DNA from: Nepenthes gracilis
Lineage: Eukaryota; Streptophyta; Magnoliopsida; Caryophyllales; Nepenthaceae
DNA length: 64,000 bases
Reading direction: 5' to 3'
Assembly (NCBI GenBank): GCA_033239525.1
Contig: BSYO01000004.1
Location: 19,506,037 to 19,570,036, forward strand
Position 1 is the first letter of the stretch. Every line of letters starts with the position of its first letter. The notes beneath the pieces are model-generated. The model searched no databases, was not told the origin of the DNA, and saw nothing but the letters and a program-made list of their open reading frames with translations. A program made the translations under genes and the position numbers. Below, in pieces: positions 24,527-35,713 of the stretch.

Positions 24527-25746
24527 GAGTGTAACTGGATATGCCTGGTGGAAACCCAGGATTGCTTCACCTATGCTTTATCATCGGGTTGGTTATATTG
24601 TTTTCATTCTTCTCTTCATTGAATATTAACCAGGCTTCTTTCCGTTTTGGTGAAGTGGTGGGAAGTAATCTCAGTATAGTGCCGTAGTCCTGATGCTAAA
24701 TGAAGTTTTGTAGTACATTTTTATTGGTCGTATGGATGCGTCTTGCCTTGCCATCTTGTCTCCTTTGATCTATTAATGTACCGGGGTGCTGTCCGACTCA
24801 AGCCCATATCTCTTCTTCATAAGACCTTTCTGAAGGTGAATAGGAATTTTCCGTGTATTCATTTTGTGATCCATGACTGCACACCAAATGAATATACTTC
24901 AATTTAGAATGGTACAAAGAAGTTGATTGATTTCTTGAATTTCCAGATGTGTAGAAGTAATATTTTGTTTCTGTAAAATGTGTTGTGCATGTCAGGTTTT
25001 GGTGTTATTTATGCTGAGAAAAGTGTGGATTTATCCCCTTATTTGATTCTTTGTTTGGTGAGTGAGTAGTGGGTATGGGGAAGGGGGTTTATGTTGTTGA
25101 GGATGGTGAACAACTGAAAGCTGTTTGGTCCATGTTTTATACCATCATAAGCAGCAGTTCTCATCTGGTCTTTCCTGCACTATGACAGCTGAGGTGATTT
25201 TGCAGAGTGGTCTGTGTGTTTCTGAATTTTATTGTAGTTTTCATGCCAAGTCTTTGGAATGAAGACAGAAAGATACAAGATCAGAGACATGGAGTAGCTG
25301 TTTCCACCTCCATTTATGACTTATCTCATAATGGGCATATTTAGAATTGGAGAAAAAACATAAAAGACTATGAACAAGATTTGGAGGAGGTCAAGGAAGC
25401 AAATGATAGAAACAACCTTTTAGCAATGTCTGAAAGACTGTGAACAACTTTTGTCCAATGATATATAAAAGTCTCATATACTGAATATTTTTTGTAACAG
25501 GTAATGAAGAGACTCCGAGTCTATTTCATTGGTCAAAGTCAAATTTCAATGCAAGATTTCGTATGTAAAATCTATGCACCAAATAATAAGAACTGATTTC
25601 ACGAACGTAGATTTAATCTTGATACTTCTGAGTTTTTCAACCAAATGTGCTTATATGGACAAGTTATGAGTATCAAATTTTATGAGACAAGTGTAATTGA
25701 CACGGCTGCAACATTATACAGGCTGCAAATGAAGTTCTAAAAGGGT
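24527..25746. other. 3' flank of the SNARE gene, no further gene
   Basis: It probably holds the 3' untranslated region; no single poly(A) signal stands out. There are no supported ORFs. It ends where the tandem duplication starts. Confidence 0.5.
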
Positions 25747-26480
25747 CACATTCTAAAAAGGGAGAACTTATCTTTTATTCACTCACCCGTTGGTATTGGA
25801 AACCCACATCGGCGAGTGCTGCCCTTTCTTGGTGTGTGTATTTTCAGTGTATATGTGTGTGTATGTATGCGTATATAGATATAAATCTAATTTTAATATA
25901 AAAATTTATTTATTTTAAAAAAGAGAATTATTAAGATCGTTGAACTTTTATCCATTATGATATACATTTAAAATCGTTGGATATAAATTTAGTGATATGT
26001 ATAAGCTTCTACTCTTTTTTTTAAAAAAAAAATTGAAATTATAATTTTTTTAATTAAAATGTCTTGGTTGTTGGATTTACATCCAATAATTTTAAAACTG
26101 CTGCATAAAAGTTGCATTAATATAATGCAAAAACGAAAGACCAGGACATGGCGCAAAAACGAGGACTCTCATTTAATAGCGCCTTCGGTTCCACACGCCC
26201 AGTTGTATCGTCTGATGTCAAAACCACAGATGACCAAATCCTTAGACATTGAAATGCTAACCTTTAGCCGGACTTTTCCTTATCTTGTCAGCTCTACATT
26301 TACTCCTTGCACAGAGTTGAGGCGCTCTGCAGAAGGCTCTTCCCATGGGGACCCGGGAGGGTCGTTTCCAACAGCTAAATGAAAACCCTTCTGTCTTAAT
26401 AGCAACTCTTAACCTCAGTAACTTTCCAAAGCAAGCAGCAGCAACACATAGTAGAAGGTTCCCCGTGACATGAAGGGTAC

Positions 26481-26489
26481 TATTTATAT
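26481..26489 (+). promoter_or_regulatory. TATA-like box, proline-rich gene copy A
   Basis: TATTTATAT about 150 bases before the ATG. The same site precedes copy B at 29,329. Confidence 0.45.
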
Positions 26490-26637
26490 GTAGTTAAATC
26501 TGTGCCACTGGGGGTAGACCAAGTGTAGAAAATAAGCGTATCCCCAGCAGAAGCAGCAGGAGACGAGAGCATCTCAGTACCCCAGTAGAGTAGAAAGAGT
26601 AATAAAAAAAAAAAAAGGGAATATTGCTGCTGTGGAG

Positions 26638-27800
26638 ATGAACCGCAACAAGGTGATAGCAAGGTCGATGTTGGTAGTATTGCTATTGATCATCCAAGCA
26701 ATCACAGAAGCAGCTAGTGCCTTGCCAAATAAACACCAAAGCAGAGAAAATCTAGACAATAAAAGAACAAGTAGACATGGGCGTAGAAGATCAGGAAGAA
26801 GCAGAGGAGGATCCGGAGTTCAACGCTGTGACCCGTTTTATCTCTACTTGTTTGCAACCTGTGGCCAATGGCCTTTCCCACTTCCCCTTCCCCTGATAAC
26901 CCGTTTCGATACAATATGGCCTTTCCCCACATTTTGCCCTAGACCACCGCCACTTCCACCCTTGTTGCCCACCCCTCTTCCCTTCTCCTCTAATTCCCTG
27001 CCACCAGTGGCTCCCCTCTCCGCCAGCTATCGCACCTCCTTCACCACCTATGGTTACCTTCCCTCCCCCGCCACTCGTACCTTCACCTTCACCGCCACCA
27101 TTCATTGCCTCTCCTCCCCTGTTCCTTCTCCACCCGTGGTCAATCTTTCACCCCCGCCACCACCTCTACAACCTTCTCCTCCTCCCCAAGTACCACCACC
27201 ATTGCTCCCCTGCCCCCGCCACCACCTCTGCAGCTTTCTCCTCCTCCCCAAGTAACACCCCCCCGAGATTGCTTCCACTGCCCTCGCCACCACCTCCACA
27301 AATATCTCCTCTGTTCCCATTACCACCACCACCTTCTCTTCCAATGCTGGGACCACCATCAGCACCTCCACCACCGTTGCTTCCCCACCTCCACCTCCTC
27401 TACTTCCACCACCTCCACTGCAATTACCTCCGCCGACATTTCTTCCACAACCTCCGTCAACACCTTTACCATTAATTCCTTCTCCACAGCCGCCATCTCC
27501 TCCACCGTTGGTTCCTTCCCCCCGCCACCACTGGTTCCCCTCTCCACCGGTGCAATTTACCTTACCACCCCTGCCACTGGTAGCTTCTCCACCGCCTCCT
27601 TATGCAGATCCAACCGCCCCAATATTCCTCCCAATCTTCTCTCCACCAGAAGAAGACCCTCCACCGATTCTCCCACTTCCTCCTCCATCAGAGGAGCCAC
27701 TGGATATTCAAATACCTTAATGTCCACGCCTGAGCAACCATTTTCATCAACACCTCCAACCACACTGCCACCGCCCGCAACAATTGCAGTGAAACCATGA
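26638..27800 (+). pseudogene. Broken copy of the proline-rich secreted protein gene
   Basis: The start (MNRNKVIARSMLVVLLLI) and the first 80 or so residues equal those of the intact copy at 29,438. The frame is then lost at about 26,877, where one C is missing, and switches several more times at C-run indels and at inserted strings (GATACAATATGG near 26,910; AGATT near 27,270). Pro-rich reading is spread over three frames. A TAA near 27,718 ends the last Pro-rich piece. Either this duplicate has decayed, or part of the damage is a sequencing or consensus error; the indel pattern (homopolymers, interleaved strings) makes the second possibility real. Confidence 0.8.
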
Positions 27801-28177
27801 ATTTCCAAATCCACCGCCACCGGAAATATTCCTGCCTCCCTCCAAGTACTCCGGATGCGGTAACACGTAGAAGGAGCCACCGTATCGTGGTATAAGAAAA
27901 ACCTCTCAATGAACCAGGTCTAGCGCCACCTTGGGTAATCGGATCACGGGAAGAAAGTTGTGTTTTGCATGCTAATACCATCGGGTTGGTTCGAATGTTG
28001 AGCGTTATCCCACCGAACGATCAATATTGCCATGCGAACAATAATTAGAAGTCTTTGACGGAGTGTCAAGTTCATCTGAAACAACGAGGTTGTCGAGATT
28101 CAAGAGCAAAAGACACAAAGCTTTGGTCGAGTGATGTGATTTTTCATGTTGCTAATAATTCCAGTTTAATCTCATTG

Positions 28178-28640
28178 CTGTCCTACACCACAGAGAAGAA
28201 CACATGCAAATCACCAGGGAAGGGGGGAGTTCAGGCGAACGGGGAATTAGGGGTCTCAGAGGGGAAGAGAGGAAGAGAGGAAATCCAGGGAAGATTCGAG
28301 AGAGGAGGGAGAAGAGTAAAGTGAATTCTTCATTAATTGTCCACTGCAGCTAACAGACTAATATGTTGGTATTGGAAACAGAAAACGCCACATCAGCACA
28401 AACAAACTGGGACACGTGCTGCCCTTTAACAGCAAATTAGGTGTGTGTATGTATATAGAGTGTATATGTGTGTGTATGTATAGTGTGTATGTATGCGTAT
28501 ATATGTATATATGTATATATAATCCGCTCGTGGTTAAACGAAATCTTGGAATCGTCTCGGTGGTCGACTGGATCGGCAACTTCTTCTCACTGTGGTTTGT
28601 TGAGGGCTGTCATTTGTGACGTCCGCAATTAAGCCCGTAA
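28178..28640. other. Spacer between the duplicated blocks, with TG/TA microsatellite
   Basis: Includes a purine-rich GGAAGAGAGG tract (about 28,255-28,320) and a (TG/TA)n microsatellite at about 28,440-28,520. No gene is seen. Pieces of 28,360-28,520 recur in mixed form at 25,790-25,885. Confidence 0.65.
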
Positions 28641-29328
28641 CACATTCTAAAAAGAGAGAACTTATCTTTTATTCACTCACCCGCCCAATCGAGAGTGTGC
28701 CTTTCTTGATTTTCAGACGATTAGATATAAATCTAATTTTAATATAAAAATTTATTTATTTTAAAAAAAAGAATTATTAAGATCGTTGAACTTTTATCCA
28801 TTATGCTATACATTTAAAATCGTTGGATATAAATTTAGTGATATGTATAAGCTTCTACTCTTTTTTTTTTAAAAAAATTGAAATTATAATTTTTTTAATT
28901 AAAATGTCTTGGTGGTTGGATTTACATCCAATAATTTTAAAACTGCTGCATAAAAGTTGCATTAATATAATGCAAAACGAAAGACCAGGACATGGCGCAA
29001 AAAACGAGGACTCTCATTTAATAGCGCCTTCGGTTCCCGCACGCCCAGTTGTATCGTCTGATGTCAAAACCACAGATGACCAAATCCTTAGACATTGAAA
29101 TGCTAACCTTTAGCCGGACTTTTCCTTATCTTGTCAGCTCTACATTTACTCCTTGCACAGAGAGTTGAGGCGCTCTGCAGAAGGCTCTTCCCATGGGGAC
29201 CCGGGAGGGTCGTTTCCAACGGCTAAATGAAAACCCTTCTGTCTTAATAGCAACTCTTAACCTCAGTAACTTTCCAAAGCAAGCAGCAGCAACACATAGT
29301 AGAAGGTTCCCCGTGACATGAAGGGTAC

Positions 29329-29337
29329 TATTTATAT
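29329..29337 (+). promoter_or_regulatory. TATA-like box, proline-rich gene copy B
   Basis: TATTTATAT about 100 bases before the ATG. Conserved with copy A. Confidence 0.5.
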
Positions 29338-29437
29338 GTAGTGCAGCAGAAGCAGCAGGAGACGAGAGCATCTCAGTACCCCAGTAGAGTAGAAAGAGTA
29401 ATAAAAAAAAAAAAAAGGGAATATTGCTGCTGTGGAG

Positions 29438-30661
29438 ATGAACCGCAACAAGGTGATAGCAAGGTCGATGTTGGTAGTATTGCTATTGATCATCCAAGCA
29501 ATCACAGAAGCAGCTAGTGCCTTGCCAAATAAACACCAAAGCAGAGAAAATCTAGACAATAAAAGAACAAGTAGACATGGGCGTAGAAGATCAGGAAGAA
29601 GCAGAGGAGGATCCGGAGTCCAACGCTGTGACCCGTTTTATCTCTACTTGTTTGCAACCTGTGGCCAATGGCCTTTCCCCACTTCCCCTTCCCCTGATAA
29701 CCCGTTTCGGCCTTTCCCCCGCCCTAGACCACCGCCACTTCCACCCTTGTTGCCACCCCTCTTCCCTTCTCCTCTAATTCCCCTGCCACCAGTGGCTCCC
29801 TCTCCGCCAGCTATCGCACCTCCTTCACCACCTATGGTTACCTTCCCTCCCCCGCCACTCGTACCTTCACCTTCACCGCCACCATTCATTGCCTCTCCTC
29901 CCCCTGTTCCTTCTCCACCCGTGGTCATTCTTTCACCCCCGCCACCACCTCTACAACCTTCTCCTCCTCCCCAAGTACCACCACCATTGCTCCCCCTGCC
30001 CCCGCCACCACCTCTGCAGCTTTCTCCTCCTCCCCAAGTAACACCCCCATTGCTTCCACTGCCCTCGCCACCACCTCCACAAATATCTCCTCTGTTCCCA
30101 TTACCACCACCACCTTCTCTTCCAATGCTGGGACCACCATCAGCACCTCCACCACCGTTGCTTCCCCCACCTCCACCTCCTCTACTTCCACCACCTCCAC
30201 TGCAATTACCTCCGCCGACATTTCTTCCACAACCTCCGTCAACACCTTTACCATTAATTCCTTCTCCACAGCCGCCATCTCCTCCACCGTTGGTTCCTTC
30301 CCCCCCGCCACCACTGGTTCCCTCTCCACCGGTGCAATTTACCTTACCACCCCTGCCACTGGTAGCTTCTCCACCGCCTCCTTATGCAGATCCAACCGCC
30401 CCAATATTCCTCCCAATCTTCTCTCCACCAGAAGAAGACCCTCCACCGATTCTCCCACTTCCTCCTCCATCAGAGGAGCCACCGGATATTCAAATACTTA
30501 CGCCTGAGCAACCATTTTCATCAACACCTCCAACCACACTGCCACCGCCCGCAACAATTGCAGTGAAACCACATGAATTTCCAAATCCACCGCCACCGGA
30601 AATATTCCTGCCCCCTCCAAGTACTCCGGATGCGGTAACACGTGAAGGAGCCACCATATGA
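29438..30661 (+). CDS. Secreted proline-rich (extensin-like) protein, 407 aa
   Basis: The first ATG of this frame is at 29,438; the in-frame GTG just before it is not a credible plant start. Residues 1-27 form a signal peptide (MNRNKVIARSMLVVLLLIIQ..). A basic stretch with SRHGRRRSGRSRGG follows. Next is a short conserved-looking motif with two cysteines ten residues apart (C-DPFYLYLFAT-C, then GQWPFP). About 300 residues are then dominated by Pro with Ser, Leu and Val (PSPPPP, PPPPLQ, LPPPPP). The C-terminus is acidic and Pro-rich (SPPEEDPPPI). It is a probable cell-wall hydroxyproline-rich glycoprotein acting outside the plasma membrane. There is no LRR or Tyr-rich cross-linking repeat, so it is neither an LRX nor a classical extensin. 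No intron is needed. The family name is uncertain. Confidence 0.8.
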   Translation: MNRNKVIARSMLVVLLLIIQAITEAASALPNKHQSRENLDNKRTSRHGRRRSGRSRGGSGVQRCDPFYLYLFATCGQWPFPTSPSPDNPFRPFPRPRPPPLPPLLPPLFPSPLIPLPPVAPSPPAIAPPSPPMVTFPPPPLVPSPSPPPFIASPPPVPSPPVVILSPPPPPLQPSPPPQVPPPLLPLPPPPPLQLSPPPQVTPPLLPLPSPPPPQISPLFPLPPPPSLPMLGPPSAPPPPLLPPPPPPLLPPPPLQLPPPTFLPQPPSTPLPLIPSPQPPSPPPLVPSPPPPLVPSPPVQFTLPPLPLVASPPPPYADPTAPIFLPIFSPPEEDPPPILPLPPPSEEPPDIQILTPEQPFSSTPPTTLPPPATIAVKPHEFPNPPPPEIFLPPPSTPDAVTREGATI

Positions 30662-30847
30662 GATCCAGGTCCAGCGCCACCCATGCTAATACCATCACCA
30701 CCACTTGCGTTATCCCACCGAACGATCAATATTGCAATATAATTAGAACACCATCTGAAACAACCGAGATTCAAGAGCAAAAGACACAAAGCTTTGGTCA
30801 GTGATGTGATTTTTCATGTTGCTAATAATTCCAGTTTAATCTCATTG

Positions 30848-31518
30848 GCAATGGTTTTATATGTACGTATCTATCCTTCAATGTTTCAGTATATGTACAC
30901 GTATATCTTCTACTTTAATATAAAACTTTGTCATAATAAAAAAATAAATAAATAAGGAAAAATATTAAAGTATTATTTGGATTTTCTCATATAATATAAT
31001 AGGAATATGGTTATACACGGATAAAGCATTATTAATAATTTTGTATGTCTCTTGTTATTGTCGAATCAAACGACCATTGTTTGAGGCATGAACGATTAGC
31101 AAAATTCATCGCCGTACCATATTGGGTGATGCTTAATCAGTGATCATTGATCAGAGCATCCCTTTATTGATGGCTTGCCGTTACATAAGCTAAATCCCTG
31201 TACAGGGAGAGTGGCAAACTTAGGCAAAATAAAACCTTCAATTGTTTTTTTTTTTTTTTTTGGGATTTTCAATTGCACGCACTACTCAATCTTATATTCC
31301 GATTTTTTTTTTTCAATAGACGATAAATTTCAATTATTTATATATTTTTAGAAGAATATATAGAATTTGTTTTTTAATTTATTTTTTGGTAAATTTATGT
31401 GTCAATTATAAATAAATAAGATCTCGTTTAGTAGTTTATCAAGAAAAATCTATTTTGCATTTGGAGCAAACGACGCGCTTTTGGACATGTCATCCTCCGG
31501 CCCATGATCATATTCCCT
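30848..31518. other. AT-rich intergenic stretch
   Basis: No gene is seen. It contains T tracts and a short GC-richer patch at 31,080-31,210 with no recognised feature. Confidence 0.6.
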
Positions 31519-31527
31519 CTCCTTCAC

Positions 31528-31830
31528 GAAATCAGGGGGTCCTTCGCGGGAGAGGCGAAGGACCCCCCTTCGCAAGATGGGAGCCGTCGGATTCAAAATT
31601 CCGACGGCTCCCATTTTATATTAAAAAAATATATAAATTTTTTAAATATTATTTTTTAAAAATATTTTTTTCTATTTTTTATTATAAAAATATAAATTTT
31701 AATATTTTTTTAAAAAAAATTTGATAAACTTTTTTTTAAAAAAAAGGGAGCCGTCCGATCATGATTGGACGGCCCAAAATGGGAGAAGGGGCGTCCTTCG
31801 CCTCTCCCGAGAAGGACGCCCCCCGGGTCC
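31528..31830. mobile_element. 303 bp inverted-repeat MITE (Mutator-like by TSD size)
   Basis: Flanked by identical 9-mers CTCCTTCAC (31,519-31,527 and 31,831-31,839). The two GC-rich ends are inverted copies: the left end has CCTTCGCGGGAGAGGCGAAG, the right end read backwards has CCTTCTCGGGAGAGGCGAAG. Subterminal hairpins GGGAGCCGTCGG/CCGACGGCTCCC and GCCGTCC/GGACGGC flank an AT-rich core. It has no coding capacity. A 9 bp duplication fits Mutator-type elements, but family assignment needs other copies. Confidence 0.7.
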
Positions 31831-31972
31831 CTCCTTCACATGGAGTAGCCCATGTTTCACATTTAAGTGCGGTTAAAACACTTTTTATTAAAAATTATGA
31901 AATATTTTATAATTTTTAAATGTTAAAATATTTATATTATAGAAAATAAATAAATAATATTATTATTATATT

Positions 31973-32731
31973 TGTTGGGTATCGTCTAAAATAAGGCCAA
32001 CCCTACCACGAAAGTAAATGGCCTATAAATAATAAATTCATAAAAATGTATGAATCAGTTAAATTGTTAAACCTAAATCAAGAAAAAAAAAATGAGACTA
32101 AATGGCTGAATTTTTGAATGACCAAATTACTAGGTAGCTACGTAACCGGACTAGTAAGTATACAAAAATTGATGTTCCAACCGATCAAATGGTTTATGAA
32201 ATTGTATAATTGATCCTAATGGTTTAATAAACCGAAAGGTTATCTCAATTGGCTAATTAAATCTAACAAGTAGTTAATATATTTGGCGAATATAAATTAA
32301 ATTCAGAGTATGTTAAATGATTGAATTAATTAGTTCTCAATCAGAAAACTGCTCAAATTATAATCAATTACTCATCTTCAGAAAACTATCACTAATTAAC
32401 AATAAAATTATAAATGCGTCCATTTTGTTAAAAACGGAGAGAAGAATTTAGAGAATAGATACAGAGTTCTAACTTTCTTATTATTTAAATTTTCACAAAT
32501 TATAGAGTTAAGTTCTCCACTTGTCACACTCTCACATCCTCATTTTTCTTACTACATTTTCATTTTTAAAAATAAAATTATTAACTTGAATATCAAAAAA
32601 TATATCATAGAGTGAACCCATATCCTTTAATCTTTTTGTTTAATGTTGTGATATGAATGATTTGAATAAGAAGATTCAATTATTTGACTCAACTTAATTC
32701 AAATTATTATCCATATTTGAAGTATATATTA
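31973..32731 (+). repeat. 5' LTR of the large Tat element
   Basis: 759 bp, starting TGTTGGGTATCG. The terminal CA has become TA. It matches 58,802-58,994 plus 60,415-60,983, which sum to about 762 bp. Confidence 0.9.
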
Positions 32732-32751
32732 TTGTTTCCGTTTGTGTGAAC
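32732..32751 (+). promoter_or_regulatory. Decayed primer binding site of the large Tat element
   Basis: TTGTTTCCGTTTGTGTGAAC retains 15 of 20 bases of the Tat-type site TTGGCGCCGTCTGTGGGAAC. Confidence 0.7.
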
Positions 32752-32846
32752 ATAGTCATGTCATTTGTTTCTGCGTGAATAAAATCTCATCCGCTAAAAA
32801 ACCTTGATAATTTACACTTAATTCTCTCTTTGACAAATCAAAAAAG

Positions 32847-33890
32847 ATGGTGAATATAAGAGCACATGGACAACCAAGAAAATTTCCTAAGGACGTTCCA
32901 TTATGCAGTGTTATTTCAAAAGAGAGCAGTCATGGAAATGCATACTCACTTATTATTCAAGACATTGGAGAATTAGGTGATCAAATTCAATACATGTCAA
33001 AATATTAAAGTCTTTGTGGGATAGAAGTAAAGGGCCAAACGCATAAGGTAGAGGTCCTCTAATCTTAGGCTTCAACTTCAAAATGGAATTTGAAGGGAAA
33101 GAAAGTTGTTCTGAGAGGGTGCTACCCTCAATCAAAAACACCAGCAGCTCTCGATGCGCCCATTTACATAATTTCTTCTCGACTTAGAGGACATTTAAAT
33201 TTTAAGATCAAGGAAGATAGTCTTGAATGATGGAATCTCCAACACATTCAAAATTCTGGATGCCACTCAATTCAAGAGGAAGGATCATCCAATAAAATGC
33301 TTTGGTTCCTTCCAACAAAGTAGATGTCAAACATATTTGTTAATCATTTTAAGTTGAAAACATTCTTCAATGTAAAAAAATTGCCTCCAGAGTTGAAGTA
33401 AAAAAATAAAAAGAACTAAACAACAGGCTATTTGGAAAAATATTATTGGAAAAGTGACTGAATTAGGTCTTTCACAATTAGCTATATATTATAACAAAAG
33501 AAGCCAATTAAGCCAAGCAGCCAAAGTGCTCAAAGTACGGGTATCAATTAAGGTCAAATGGCCATAATTCATTCACTTGGGATTATCAAATGAAACAGAA
33601 AATCGAGTCAGGTGTTTGTAAAGAATATAAGCTGATGAATCTCACACTATTGAATAATATTCGAACTAATATTCTAATGTAAATTTAGAATACAAATTTT
33701 TGAAGTAGCCCAAGTCAATTAAGAATCCGAAAGGAAATGATCAGTCTAAGTATTGCTTCTATTATCAATCTTCAAGATATAATACCAAAGATTGTCGGAC
33801 ACTTTATAAAGAAATTGAGGCTACAATACAAAGGGGTATCTTGAGAAGTATTTATAAAATCTTGGATCATCCTATGTGAAGATAAAGATG
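32847..33890 (+). pseudogene. Gag of the large Tat element
   Basis: It starts MVNIRAHGQPRKFPKDVPLC. The MVN start is shared with the gag of the GC-rich Tat element at 47,383, and the KDVP segment with the remnant at 14,348. Near 33,745-33,850 is the Tat-type finger YCFYYQSSRYNTKDCRTLYK, corresponding to YCDFHRSAGHSTEDCKTLQR in the other element, followed by EIEATIQRGIL. The protein would be the capsid. Stops (for example near 33,008) and frame changes show it is a pseudogene. Confidence 0.75.
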
Positions 33891-35612
33891 ATGACAAGCA
33901 GATTGAGAAACCACAAAATCGAATAGTGGTAGGAGTCATTATTAATATGGTGTCAATTAGATCTACCGGCAAAAAAGTTCTAAATTTTTCAGAGAAAAAT
34001 CTCATCAATAAGAGACAAAAATTAGAGATAGAAAGAGATGTTATTAGTTTTAATAATAACAATATGACATGTATAATCTCTTTCTATTTTGATTCGTTAG
34101 TTGTATCTACACTAAATTTGGATGGGGTCTAGAATTACCAATTGAAATGAATCTTTATTAATAATAAAATTCGAGAAATACTCATTATTTTGATACTTTT
34201 ATTAAATTAGGGATTAAAAGTAATCAAATGGAACCATTGAATAGACGTTGTATGGACTTAACAATAAATTAGTTAAGTAAAAAGAATTGTATATCTAGAG
34301 GTTATAATAGGAACATACCCAAAACTGGCTTCTCATCAGTTAACTTTTCTAGTTATTAATCTTCTTTGGTTTATAATTCAATACTTGGGTAGACCATATT
34401 TAACAATATTTAAAGTGATCACTTTAATCTCACATTTTAAAATAAAATTTTTAACTTGATACAATGTTAGAGAAGTTATAGGAGACTAGGTCATCAAATG
34501 AATTTTTTACTTAACGCAAATCAATCGCTCAACACTTTAACAACCAGTAGAGAAATGTGACCATCGATATGAGACCTCTCTTCGAAGAGTCACTTTTCAA
34601 ATTTTTCTAAATTTGACAGACTCGGATAAGTATATTCAGATTGATTCTTTATTAAACTAATAAATGAAATAACATTAATTAAATATTTATAGAATAATGC
34701 ATACAGTTTTGCCTACACTCTAACAAACATGCCAAGTATTCTAATGAAAATGATAGTTCACAAATTGAGTTTCATTTCTAGAAGTAGGCTTATCAGATAA
34801 CAAAGATAAAATATTCTCTAGTGAAGCTCATAACATTCTATGAAGAGGTCAAGAAATTAATTGGTGTTGGATTTATCTAAAAAATAAATTATCAAAATTG
34901 ATTATCTAATGTCTTTGTTAAAACAAAAGTAATAAAAAATGGATGATATATGCTAATATTATAAATATGAATAAAGTATATCTAAAAGATAGTTTTTTAT
35001 TATCAAAAATTGATCTACTAGTTGATTTAACATTCAGACACCAACTAATAAGTTTTATAGATGCTTATTTCCTACACAACCAATTCTAGATGGATTGAGA
35101 AGATGAGGAGATTACCTCATTTATATTTGCAACTTATTAAAGGTTGTTAAACAAAATTTTTGAACAATAAATTAAAAATATATATAGAGATATACATTGA
35201 TGACATACTTGTTAAAAGTATATTTGCCAATGATCATATTAACAATCTGGTCGAAATATTTGAGATACTCAAAACATATCAAATGAAATTAAATATAACC
35301 AAATACATATTTGGGGCAACTTTTAGTAAGTTTTTAGATTTCATAATCTTATAAAGTAGAATAAAGGCAAATCCGGATAAAATTGAAGTGATAATAGATA
35401 TCGACCACCTTGGACTACCAAGGAGATCAAAAAATTAACCAGATGACTTGCCGCTTTATCTCGATTTACAGAAAATCTAGTTAAAAAATATTTACTATTC
35501 TTTGAGAAATTAAGAAGTCTAATGGTGGACTAATGAGTATCAGTAAGTTTTTTAGGAATTAAAAAAATATCTAATGCATCCATCTTTGTTAGCTTGTCTC
35601 AAGGAGAATGAG
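33891..35612 (+). pseudogene. Protease and RT region of the large Tat element
   Basis: Protease is barely recognisable at 34,080-34,300. RT is clear: about 34,938-35,070 reads ANIINMNKVYLKDSFLLSKI then DLLVDLTF...LISFIDAY, parallel to DYTDLNKACPKDSFPLPRID-type motifs. The catalytic box IYIDDILVKS is at about 35,187-35,219, inside a 64-codon open stretch (35,160-35,354). The frame ends with ENEKLYL at 35,612, where the LINE is inserted, and resumes at 36,414 with KLYFFLDYFRN. It would polymerise element cDNA; stops make it inactive. Confidence 0.75.
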
Positions 35613-35626
35613 AAATTATATCTCTG

Positions 35627-35648
35627 GCCGGTCAACTAGTTGACCGGC
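35627..35648. repeat. Perfect 22 bp palindrome at the LINE 5' end
   Basis: GCCGGTCAACT followed by its exact reverse complement. It carries the GGTCAAC/GTTGACC pair seen in two LTR families of this window. Confidence 0.85.
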
Positions 35649-35713
35649 ATTCTCTCTCAGGTGACTCTGGTTTCATGTTTGTTGGCGAAGTTACTGGTTT
35701 GAATCTCCTAGAC

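Larger units (their letters stand above)
25747..28177 (+). repeat. Tandem duplication block A (proline-rich protein locus)
   Basis: Matches block B (28,641-30,847) from CACATTCTAAAAAG to CCAGTTTAATCTCATTG, covering promoter, coding region and 3' flank. Similarity in the promoter is near-identity. In the coding region and 3' flank block A carries many single-base indels in C runs and short extra strings that block B lacks. Confidence 0.9.
28641..30847 (+). repeat. Tandem duplication block B (proline-rich protein locus)
   Basis: The second member of the direct duplication that includes block A at 25,747-28,177. It contains the intact gene. Confidence 0.9.

Noticed and set aside
26791..27981. 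Long open frames on the minus strand of the proline-rich genes
   Set aside because: They are shadows of C-rich repeats (Gly/Val/Glu-rich translation) and exist only because the plus strand is Pro-rich.
28440..28525. TG/TA repeat as a regulatory Z-DNA element
   Set aside because: Plain microsatellite; nothing nearby supports a function.
29432..29437. Start of the proline-rich protein two codons upstream
   Set aside because: The codon at 29,432 is GTG; the first ATG in frame is at 29,438, just before the signal peptide.
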